Of a stretch of DNA of 28,941 bases, positions 1 through 9,347 are shown one piece after another (the first letter of the stretch is position 1; each line of letters opens with the position of its first letter). The stretch comes from Paramacrobiotus metropolitanus (lineage: Eukaryota; Tardigrada; Eutardigrada; Parachela; Macrobiotidae), in the NCBI RefSeq assembly GCF_019649055.1, contig NW_026570614.1, forward strand, positions 1 through 28,941, read 5' to 3'. The position numbers and the translations under genes were made by a program. Below the pieces are notes generated by a model, which worked only from the letters and a program-made list of their open reading frames with translations, was not told the origin of the DNA and did not search any database.

Positions 1-178
1 TGGTCAATATTGTATGTTTTTCGTTTTTTATTACGTTGCTGGGTTTCGTATAAAGCGTCATGTCTGCTCTCACTAAGCATAAAGGGGTGAATCGTAATTT
101 GTATGTAAATTCATCAACAAGTTCTTCCGATAAGGACTGTAGTCCGTGACGCAACATTTATACGCGACCTTATAAGAA

Positions 179-337
179 ATGGTTAAGCCGTTAGCTAAAA
201 AAGCATCAGTATTCTTTGCAGTACTGGTCACCATGCTGCTGGTAGTCTTCAATACTTTAGAAATTGTTTCCTATTTTATCAAGTCTCGTACGCAGTTGGA
301 AGAATCAAAGAAAATTACAAAGAGGTGCTTGATGTGA
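179..337 (+). CDS. small single-pass membrane protein, hypothetical
   Basis: This 52-codon ORF starts at the ATG at 179 and was found by reading the sequence. Residues about 10-35 form one strongly hydrophobic segment (VFFAVLVTMLLVVF), preceded by lysines and followed by a charged tail, so a type II or signal-anchor membrane protein is the simplest reading. The ORF stops at 337, but a neighbouring frame continues without a stop to 369 and ends in SDEATQTD, so a one-base slip near 316 may have cut the natural tail. It lies tail to tail with the polymerase pseudogene, only 40-70 bp away, which suggests it belongs to the same element. I do not recognise the family. Small membrane proteins are common in DNA viruses, but the assignment is inference. 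Confidence 0.4.
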   Translation: MVKPLAKKASVFFAVLVTMLLVVFNTLEIVSYFIKSRTQLEESKKITKRCLM

Positions 338-408
338 TGGTGAGCGACGAAGCGACGCAAACAGATTAGGTTTTCCCTTTCTTTTATTGATTTTTTCCCA
401 CCTCTTTT

Positions 409-3400
409 CTATCGCGTGCCAAGGCAGCGTTGTAAAATCAACATGATGCGCTTGTCGTAAACAAGCTTCAATTTCTTAGCTAACTGAACAGTATTAATTT
501 CTTGGGTTTTCCATTTCGTTTGATGTATTCTGGATATACAACCTGCACATGCATCCACACCATCCAGTAACCACTTCAGCTGGTTAAAATCAAAACTTTC
601 AGTCCGCGTCAGCTCCTTCATTGAGTCCCAATCCAGAATATCTTCCGTAAATCCGTTCTGCATCATCACTTTCACTTTCAACTCAATGCGCCCCGTGTCG
701 GTTTCGTATGTACACTTTGGACCACAGGAAACAAATTGACGATGTGATTCTCGCCAGCTTCTAGCTGGTTATCCCAATCCCCAAGAATACTGCCGGTATC
801 AGGAAGCCAGCCGCCAGGTCGGTGAATGAATAACGGAATCTGTGTGTAGTTACAGAGAGGCGCTCGCCCAACTTTTCCATGAGACCAGTATAAGTCGCGC
901 ATGGCTGGTGGTGAAAGCGGCAATGACAACATTCTTACCGTTGCTGCCTTCATTGTAGTCATCCACTTTCGAGTGTGTTACCATCAGAACACGTTGGGTT
1001 ACGCCATGAACATCATGTATTTCAATAGCTTTTGAACGACACAGATCAGAATACCGTTTGGGGTCGTAGGCAAACTCCGTTGAGTTCATATCGCAACTTT
1101 GACCGGTTTTACCCCAAGACTGTTCACCACAATTTTTGGTGCTCTTCTCCAGCATCAAAACCATAGCATCGGATCCAAGAAATGCCTTCGCGTTCTTTAA
1201 CCGTCTGAATAAACTTGGCTTTCTTTTCATCGGTATCGCACCACGCAGGCCAACCGCAGGCTTCCATTTTCACTTTTAAAACTTGTCCATGTACCGCAAA
1301 GAGCTTGGTGTCGAATGCGTCCAGTGCCACACTTCATACATTTCCACAACACGATACCCCATCGATTGCGCATGATGTAGTTCGGTGTCGCCCAAACCTT
1401 CAAACAGCGATCATCGTCTGTATGCGCACAGCAGTTCGCCGCTTTTCCATCGCGCATTTTTTGCACAGAACAAACATGGGTTTGCCGTTTATCGTGGCCG
1501 GTAAGACTGGATACAGGCATTGATCCAGACCGCTACTTTGCAGTAGACCAGTCCAAAATAATCTTTGGCATCCTTGAAATTGATACGATTGCGCTTCCGG
1601 GATGGCCGACTTCATCGCCTTGGTCTTGTTCACGAATGGGTACAAGCTAACAACGTCGCCTAGTGCCTAATTCTTCGTCATCCTTCACGGTAATACAAAC
1701 GACTGGCATTCGTTCTGCCTCCTTTGAAGGCGTCACGAGGATTCATTGGCTCACGAATGTTCATATTCAGCAGAAATGCGGCAATATCGGATCTTGTCGT
1801 TCTTTAAGCCACTCACAGCTCCATTTCACCTCCACAGTGTAGCCCTGACTTTCAAAGGAAGCGTTCGCGTTCCTGGAACTCTTCGTAAACTTCGCGCATT
1901 TTCTTTTTGGAGTATGGTGTTAACATCGTTTTCTTCAGTGAAAGGATGTCCATGGAAGACGCAGCCGTTATACTCGTAAACGGTTTGTGTTTCCTTGTCA
2001 AAACCGTCTACAAAGTATCGCCCAATTTTAACTTCTTTGCCGTTCCGACCATGGCGTATGCGGCCGTTTGCAACATGTTCTCCCATTCCAGCCATTGCGT
2101 GGCTTGAATACTAGTTCGTCGGTTTCTGTGCGGTCCGTGACTGGATAACGCGGCAACTTTGTTCTCGGGAAGGTGGAACATTCTCCAGTACCGGCAGCCG
2201 AAGGCATGGTCATACTTTCCATTGGTTCAGCGACGTCAGGCTTGGTAATCGCTGATAAACTTTAACGCACACACACGCAAAACCGTAACATCGTTCGAGC
2301 AATATGTCATCTGCAAAAATTGAACACCCCATTGGCGGCCGCTTTAGCTTCAGCGTACTTTGAAATTCTTCTTTTGCTTTTGCATTCCATCAATCATGTA
2401 CTGTTCTGGCTCGGGCCAGGGCAAATCAGTTTATCCCAATTTTCAGGCTTATTAAATCGATGTGGGAAGTCGCCTTTCTGCACCTCGATTTCCAAGCCAA
2501 CCACTTTGGTAACTGACTCAACTTCAAAGCCAGAAAGTTGAGGGTATCGCGTGACCGGATCCCCAGTTTGCGGTACCGCAATTCCAACAACTACGTCCCT
2601 TGATGACCACTCCTTTCAAACCATTGTCCAACATGTACTTCAGGACAAAATGTCCATCATAGCCTCGAAAATTGTGTGCTATGATAGTAAATCCCCGATG
2701 CTTTTCTTGAAACAGCCAGCGCCCAAATGCCTCATCAACTTCCGCATTCATCGGCTGACCATCTTCCGGAAAACGTACTTCCGAACCATCAGCATATTGC
2801 GCAACGATGCATGTGGGCGTGACCATTCACCGGATCGTTGTAGGTTTCGTAATCGAAGAAAGTATTTCATTTCTTCTTGCTGCCATGGTGGCGGTGCCTT
2901 GAGTGGTTTATGTAGCACAAATGCGTAGCGGAGAAAAAACCATTGCACGTGTTGCAATAAATTCCCCGCACTGGTGTGTTACGTTTTTGCCACGATTGGA
3001 CAGATTCACAAAAACACCGCATGTCTGGCAGATGAACATTTGCTCGCAATTCTTTCCATTTTTCTTTTCTTCTTATGGATATCGTTTTGACCTGGTCACA
3101 ACTGTCGCGGTTGTGACCAGATCCATCATCGTGTCAACAAAGAAATCTCCACCATATGGGTTTTACGCTCGGGTACCGTGCAATAATCATGTCGCCTTGA
3201 TTGGCCGATATAACTTTAATTTGAAACTCAGGAAATTCATTTTCCTGAAGCACGCTTAGGGCATCAAGGTCGCAGTAATGGCCAGGTTGCAGATCGCAGT
3301 TATTCATTATCTTAGTGGCCTCCGCTTCAAGTTCCGATTGCGGTTAGCGCGAATATAGTTTTCCATTTACTCTTATGCGGCGCAACTAGGATCATGCGTT

Positions 3401-4208
3401 AGCCGAAATTTCCCCAGGAACAACGCGGCGGGCAAGCACAGGTTATTTTCTACGGACGCTTACAATGGATTTCTTGAAACAATTTCTGTCATGCTTAACG
3501 TGCTGATGCCTGAGAAACCAGGATCCACCAGCCGGCATAATGAGCGCCAGATCCGTATGGTGAAAGAATCGTCAATAACCAACTTCTGGTCGGAGTTCAG
3601 AAGCTCAATACGATGCATAAAGCGGGTATGCTAAAGTCAGAAAGTTTTCGCATGGTTAAATAGACGCTCTTTCAAGCCCATCCGATTTGAGAGCCACAAC
3701 AACACGGTCGGTCAGGGCAAATTCTTTAAAGCACAAATCCATTATGACGCGCAAGATTTCTGGCATGATAAGCATGGTTTCTTCTTTTGCAAAAATTCGC
3801 GGTAGCGAGGCTATTTGGACATTTGTGTTCTGTTCAGTGCTGTTGAAGGTTTTGAAAACGCGTTCCGATTCTTTGACCAATTGGAACAGACCTGAAATCG
3901 GGCAGCGATTCATCTCGGACCGCATTTCCACCAGCTTGCGGCGCTGGAGGATCTTCATACTGCCAGTCGTCCAGTTGCGCAGAGTAAGAGCGGCAGCTAA
4001 AGATCCTGGACTTAACCGATCAACCTGATCCAAATGCAGCAAAGTCGTTGCTAGAGTCTGTTCATCATGTTCGTTCAACTCATTGGGTTAGCAAGCATGT
4101 GATTGCTGCTTGATCTTCAGCGGTTAACTGGTACGCATCATTAACTTGCGGCTGCTGCTGCTCATCAACATCCATCCACGGCTCACTAAGTATGGCCGCA
4201 ATACGCAT
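409..4208 (-). pseudogene. polB: protein-primed family B DNA polymerase, Maverick/Polinton/adintovirus type, decayed
   Basis: Replicative DNA polymerase remnant, read right to left in at least eight frame fragments. Landmarks in order: N-terminal part 3656-4208 (putative ATG 4208); IDDSFTI near 3570; NNLCLPAAL near 3430; FPEFQIKVI near 3220; Cys-rich finger 2900-3050; exonuclease motif FDYETYN near 2855; IIAHNFRGYDGHFVLKYML near 2660; KGDFPHRFNKPENW near 2450; nuclease-like domain with VYEYNGCVFHG at 1826-2095; motif A region MYPFVNKTKA near 1630; CAHTDDDR near 1425; EACGWPAWC near 1250; motif B remnant WGKTGQ near 1110; VVIAAFTTSHARL near 920; motif C near 860, readable only across a frame break; GDWDNQLEAG near 765; C-terminal LVYDKR near 460. 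Order and spacing match the polymerases of Mavericks and adintoviruses, which are about 1,000-1,300 residues. The many frame changes and a damaged catalytic motif make it nonfunctional as it stands. Family assignment is firm; which element group is not. Confidence 0.9.
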
Positions 4209-4286
4209 GATCAGAAGCAGATAACTGATAAGTCATTTTCGCCAGTCGTGAAGGATTTAAATGAAGAAAAATCTCGTGCCGCGCGG

Positions 4287-4294
4287 CTTTTATA
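4287..4294 (-). promoter_or_regulatory. TATA box of the polymerase gene
   Basis: The minus strand reads TATAAAAG about 80 bp upstream of the ATG at 4208. A nearer ATG at 4236 opens only a 16-codon frame. A TCAGT initiator-like pentamer lies near 4226, too far from the box for a standard pairing, so only the TATA box is claimed. Confidence 0.45.
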
Positions 4295-4535
4295 CACGAG
4301 CTGAATTATTGCAGCGTGTGCTTATTGGTCTGATGTTTTCTGTAATGCGATGCAATTTGTTAACAGTGTTTAAGCCACACCTTTGGGCGTTCCAGTGGGC
4401 GCGAGTGGATGCCCTGCCATTAGCCCATGGTATGTGACCCGTATGTGAAAACAAAACCATAAAAAAACACTACGACATTTTAGTTTTTGCGTGTTCACAC
4501 CTCAGTCTCTTTGTACAACAGCGGCAGGCGGTTCC

Positions 4536-5770
4536 TCAGTGTCGTTGTTTGTCGTCGTCGTCCGAATGCTTTCGTTTGTTGCCGCCTTCGACAGTGTCCA
4601 CAGGCTCAGTGCCGTTCAGGTACTCGTCAAGTCAATGTCTCCTACCAAGAGAGTGTCGTCAATTCCTCTTCGGCTTCGGTCTCCGGGACCGCGTCGATTT
4701 CTCCTTCTTCAGCTTCAGTCGCCGGCTCACTCTCCAACGTGTCATCCGCGAGAACGTGTTCACCTTCTTCTTCTTCTTCGTTTTCGTCACCCACGTCGCT
4801 TTCAGCTTCATCCGACGGATCGCCCTCAGAGAAACCCGAGTCAAGCGAGTTGTCCGGGGCGCCAGCAATGCGCGTTCGTAGTGAAGTCGTGCAGCCGCTG
4901 TAAACACCAAGCATTGAATATAACTAAATTATGCACAGAAAAAAGTACATCAACGGCGCGGGTTCTTACCATAAAATCAGTTAGACGGAGAAACAGGAGA
5001 AGGACGCCGGCATTGCGGGTGTAACGCTGAAGATCAAACCATATTCTTGGCCCGCTGATAGTACGTGAAGTAGGTGTGGATCTGGTCAAACTCAGTACGT
5101 GAAGCCCAGTCGAAATCAAGTCGTTGGCTTGCTCTAAAAGGTTAAATATGTTATAAGTATCGGAACAGACAAACACGAAAATCTTGACGAAAATGCAGTG
5201 GCTCACCAATGTACTGAGCAAGTTGTGGAAATTCGTCAGGCAAATCCGGAGTGGGAACAATGAGCCGATAGTAGAGATCGTGAAGTTGTTTCTACATGGA
5301 AAATTTTGAAATTAGCGATAAATCGTAAACCAAAGTCAAGGAGAATTAAGAAATGCAAATCTAGGTGAAGAACAAGATTTACAGTGGCTGCTTACAGAAA
5401 TTCAGCGACATGGAGAAACAAGACGAGAGCATCATAATGGCGGATGTAGTAAGCAAGGTCAATCCACAACGCATAGGCTAGGTTGAAATAGCCAGAATAA
5501 CGCCGGATTCTGCGGCAGCGGTTTGAAACCAACCAATCCGAAAACAATTCATTTGCGATCTCTATAAGAAGCCGAGGTTTTCTTTAGGTAATGGAGCAAT
5601 AATCGTGTTATAAAGAGCCTCAATCTAACTATGAAAGGTCACCATTACTAATGTTGAAAAATAGATTTGACAGCTTTTGTAAATACATAAGTTAGCAATA
5701 CATACTGTTTTAACTTACCAGTGTACTCTTCAAGCAGTGGAAACTCGTCCGGAAAATCAGGAATAGCCAT
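4536..5770 (-). pseudogene. gene B: spliced family protein with duplicated domain and acidic tail
   Basis: Five exons can be read on the minus strand: 5770-5719, 5561-5396, 5291-5207, 5131-4970 and 4897-4536, each bounded by GT and AG. Exon 1 begins MAIPDFPDEFPLLEEYT and ends in phase 1. Exon 2 continues into IDLAYYIRHYDALVLFL. Exons 3 and 4 repeat this plan, with PTPDLPDEFPQLAQYI and then DLQRYTRNAGVLLLFL, so the domain is present twice. Exon 5 encodes an acidic Glu-rich tail (about 4680-4860) and, after a frame break, ends with a basic patch NKRKHSDDDDKQRH that resembles a nuclear localisation signal. Phase does not carry across exon 2/3 or exon 4/5, exon 4 has an internal break near 5040, and exon 5 breaks near 4640, so I call it a pseudogene. 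Genes A and C appear to be relatives. Molecular function unknown; a nuclear regulator is a guess from the tail. Confidence 0.55.
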
Positions 5771-6863
5771 GGGAGATGCTGAAAATCCAGTTGCAGTGGT
5801 GCGTAAAAGAAAACTGTCCGAATGATTTGATTTTGTGTTAGAGAAATCGACTTATATCCTCTGGCTTGGAACTCAACATTTTTCTGGTGCGCAACCATTG
5901 GCTGCAGGTGATTTGTAAACTCCACTACCCTTGACCAGACTGATGTGGTCCGAAGCAGAGAGTTTTTGGTCTGGTGGACACTGGTTCTCTAACGATGTGG
6001 GTTGGGCTGTATGATACGTGAAGCTACCAAGGAAAATTCCTTTTGACCTATTAGGTAAAAGGCCCGAGGAGAACCATTGTAAGAATCCGGAAAAACCGTT
6101 TTTTGAACAATGGAGTCGCGACGGAATCCGGCTCGCAGATATCAAGCTACCAGACCAAATCAAAGAATGTAACCCAGATAAACAGGATTATGATCGGTAC
6201 ATCGGTAGCAAAACAATGCAATCTTGGTCAGTGTCGCGACGAATCCGGGATATTAGCTAGGCAACAGGGCAAATGAACAGGAGAACGACAGCCATTATAC
6301 CAAAATCTCAAACAATAGAAACCAGGTCGCTGACGCGACTTATTCAGGATCTAAGATACGGATGCAGGGTAAATCAAACCGTGTCGCTTGACCCAGAAAA
6401 ACAAGAACATAATGGCTCTTATCCGGGTCATGAGACGGATTACTGTTTATTGCTTGCGCTCTAACCTCTTGTCATAGGTCTCCTCTCAACTTTCCTTTAC
6501 TTCAACACATACCAAAATTCCACAGAAACTTGTCTTTTCTTTTAACATTTGTACTAGAAACTCGACCGTACGCTTCGTGCCTTGTTGGTTTGAACTTTTT
6601 CCTTACACGTATGTATGGAAACAGTAAGGTTTAGTCTTACGAAGGAGAAAGAGCCATAACCAGACCGACTGTAAGGAAACAAAAGAACGAATACGGTGAA
6701 AAATCTGGAAACCAAATTTTCGCTGATATGAACCAACTGCAGCCACAGTTAATCCATCAGTTGCTCGAGCAGCAGTTTTTGGACGCTTCTTGGATCTTTT
6801 ACTGTTAGCTCATAACAGCGCTGTAGACTTAGTAAGCATCAGTTAACGAGTGACCTTTACATA
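5771..6863. other. intergenic stretch between divergent genes B and A
   Basis: No convincing gene here. Between about 6060 and 6460 three diverged blocks of roughly 110 bp each contain a similar stretch (TCGCGACGGAATCCGG, TCGCGACGAATCCGGG, then a weaker match) and may be an old tandem repeat. Gene B starts leftward at 5770 and gene A rightward at 6864, so promoters for both should lie here, but I see no clear TATA box for gene A. A 26-codon ORF (6728-6808) in the likely leader of gene A could be an upstream ORF. Confidence 0.4.
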
Positions 6864-8203
6864 ATGTCTTCCCGAGCAGATTCAGTAGCATCTACCGGAT
6901 CTTCTTCATCCTCATTGTCCTACGCATCATCCACTTCCTCCGATGGCGTGTATCGCCCATACAACTTGGTGGATCCTGGTTGTCCGTTTGCTAATGCTTA
7001 TCTGGAGATTGACCAGTTTTTTCATGTGTTCACTCGCACGCCAACGACTGCAGAGCTGGCAGCCATCTCCAATAGAGCATTCGGTAAGATAATTTTCCAA
7101 TTAATTTTCTGTCTATTATTACAACAAAATTAAATTAAACAGAGATTGCTACCCGTATACGTCGTGATATGCTGGCCCGGCGTCCAAACGTAAGCGCCAT
7201 GGATAATTTTCCTGATGCCTGGGTGCATGCTATCCATCTGGCTAATATGATTTTGGTAAGTTCCACGATAGATTTGGTTTTATTTTTTTGCCCCACCTTC
7301 AAAGGAGTGATATTATTTGTTAGCAAAATATATTAGCCGGATTCTTTATATAGTATAGTTGTCTGCCTTTTATAGGGAGACATTCAGTTTTTCCATGACG
7401 CCCGTCTTATTTCTTTGGTTGGTCCGTATGGCCCTTGCGCCGCCTACAATTCAGTCTACCAGTTTGGCGTGACCGGCACCGTGCCGTTCATTGGTGAGAA
7501 CCCCTTACCCGCCTGGCAGCCTTATGCACCGCCAAGTTCACCACCACCACAACCACCTACTGGCTTCTACACTCCAGCCAACGACTATCCTCCAGACAAC
7601 ACCCACCACATCTACACTCCAATCAACGACGGCGGCGTCCATACTGCTGCTTACGGCAGCGTCTACTCTCCGTTGCCTGCCGATCACGAGCAAGAGCTAG
7701 CATTTTCCCTGCCACAACGTTCTCGCACACCGGAACCGACCCAGATGGTGGAGTACAGTCCTGCTTCTCCTGACATGTCAACTTTGAGCCATTACCTTAC
7801 GCAGCCAGCACATACCTCTCGTTGGAATGTTGCCCGCGTTGCCCGGGATCGAATGCCTTCACCGATTCGCACACAGCCCTTCGATTTGATTCGCTTGACG
7901 TCACCATCTTCTCCCAGCAGTCCATACCGCACACGTCTTTTGGATGCGCCACGAGGTGGACGCCGCCGCTCTTCAACTCCACCGTCACCCACAATGCCTT
8001 CCACGTCTGATGCTTTTACTACACCGACTCGCAATCCATGCCGATCACGCTTTGTGAATGCACCGCAACGCCGCCGCCGCCCGCCAACACCGTTCCATTC
8101 AACGACTCCGCGCGCATCAACGCCAGTACAAGACTATTCACCAGAGGACCAGACCGCCGTTGAAACAATCAATAGCCTTCTTTTCCCAACCTTTTATCCT
8201 TGA
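6864..8203 (+). CDS. gene A: spliced family protein with Pro/Ser/Arg-rich tail
   Basis: Three exons, 6864-7083, 7143-7255 and 7376-8203, join in phase (introns of 59 and 120 bp, phase 1 then phase 0, GTAAG donors) to give about 386 residues with no internal stop. Layout: Ser-rich N-terminus (1-27); an ordered segment of about 45 residues including DQFFHVFTRTPTTAEL; exon 2 with HAIHLANMIL at its end; exon 3 opening GDIQFFHDARLISLVGPYG; then a long Pro/Ser/Thr/Tyr-rich region and arginine clusters such as GGRRRSS and QRRRRPP. The ordered part resembles genes B and C, and the introns fall at matching places. The stop at 8203 may be premature: an overlapping frame stays open to 8333 and ends KRSTDSPNESDPRRRRYN, similar in character to the basic end of gene B. 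It points toward the left inverted repeat arm. Function unknown; a nuclear or nucleic-acid-binding role is inferred only from composition. Confidence 0.65.
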
Positions 8204-8405
8204 CCAAATTAACCGCATCGCTAACTCACCGAGGGACCATTATCCGGAGGAAATTTACAGCCAGCCGACTACGCGAAAGCGTTCCACCGATTCGCCGAAT
8301 GAATCAGACCCTCGCCGTCGCCGCTATAATTAATTAGCAATTTGCCTAATTTCTAATATTTCCCGTTTTTAAAAATTGTTTTGTTTGTTAGGAATCTCGG
8401 ACTTG

Positions 8406-9036
8406 AACTATTGGTCACTATCTTGTGTCTTTGTGGTAGATGTTTAGCCTGGAACTAATGTTGTGGTATGTTGTACTACTGTTGTACTAATGTTGTACTA
8501 GCCGACTGTGTTATGTTGTAGTGGGTATGATTTGTATTAAACTACGTTAAACACAGTGTGTGGTGCCATGTATTAAACTATGCTGTCTAGCTTGTTTATA
8601 AGCACGAAGAAGCTCTGTCTAGCTTAGTCATTAAATCAAGTTTTTAGTCTATCTGTATTGGTTTAATTGTAACAAGGATAGCTCCGGCTGTATAGGTTAA
8701 GATACTATTACATTTTGTGCCCATTCATTAAGTAAAAGAATGTCATGATTAGCTCCGGTTATTTCCATGAATACGGAACTACCGTATTGTTTTATGAGAT
8801 GAGTGGCATTGTTCTTTGAATATTAAATGCTTTTAATCCGGGTTCAACGTGTTTGTAGTCGGGAGTTTATTGTATATCAAATTATACACTAGCGGTCTAT
8901 GGGTCAATAAAACAAAACCCTTTTATCAACAGAGGTTTCATTAGTATCCGGGTTAATAAGACAGCTAGTGACGTAACACAGTGGTCCGAGCGAAGCGAGG
9001 ACCACGCGCGCCCTCTCGGTGTGTGCGCGTGAAGCC
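8406..9036 (+). repeat. left arm of long inverted repeat
   Basis: About 631 bp that recur in reverse complement at 11439-12071. By eye only five or six small differences separate the arms: substitutions near 8411 and 8813, a short substituted patch near 8526, a 2-bp indel near 8760 and a 1-bp indel near 9000. The arm holds no ORF of note. It contains several AGCTCCGG or ATCCGGGTT motifs, a TCAATAAAAC that could serve as a polyadenylation signal, and ends inward in the hairpin GGTCCGAGCGAAGCGAGGACC. There is no obvious target-site duplication outside the arms, which fits an internal genome repeat better than simple transposon ends. Confidence 0.9.
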
Positions 9037-9137
9037 TCAGCCTGGACTCGCTGCGCTCGGCCGCGGTTTTGGCTTTGCGCGCGCGCGCCTCGAGGGCGCT
9101 TTATAATGGACCTATGTTGCACATCATTATAAAGTGC
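8980..9137. other. GC-rich hairpin cluster at inner edge of left arm
   Basis: Several inverted motifs are packed here: TGGTCC/GGACCA around GAGCGAAGCGA (about 8983-9005), alternating GCGCGCGCGC, the near-palindrome GCGCCTCGAGGGCGC, and a perfect 10-bp pair CTTTATAATG (9099-9108) with CATTATAAAG (9125-9134). The part beyond 9036 is not copied in the right arm. Such structures occur at replication origins and virus genome ends; a role here is inference. Confidence 0.5.
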
Positions 9138-9347
9138 TTTTTTGTGTTTCTGCGACAAATCATTAAACCCGTATATCAAAAACAGTTTAATAGACCGACA
9201 ACAGATTTCATTCAGAGTTCATATCTAAAAGTTATTGTTAACATTTTTCTTAACAACATTGCACCCATCAACCGCAAGTTACATAAAAGCCATCATTAGC
9301 AAAATGGTTTAGCTAAGGTAACAACATGAAGAAGAGAAAACAATTCA

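Noticed and set aside
4487-5024. Plus-strand frames of 110-177 codons
   Set aside because: They are the antisense of the acidic and exon 4-5 part of gene B; Glu/Asp codons on the minus strand give Ser/Phe/Leu-rich shadows.
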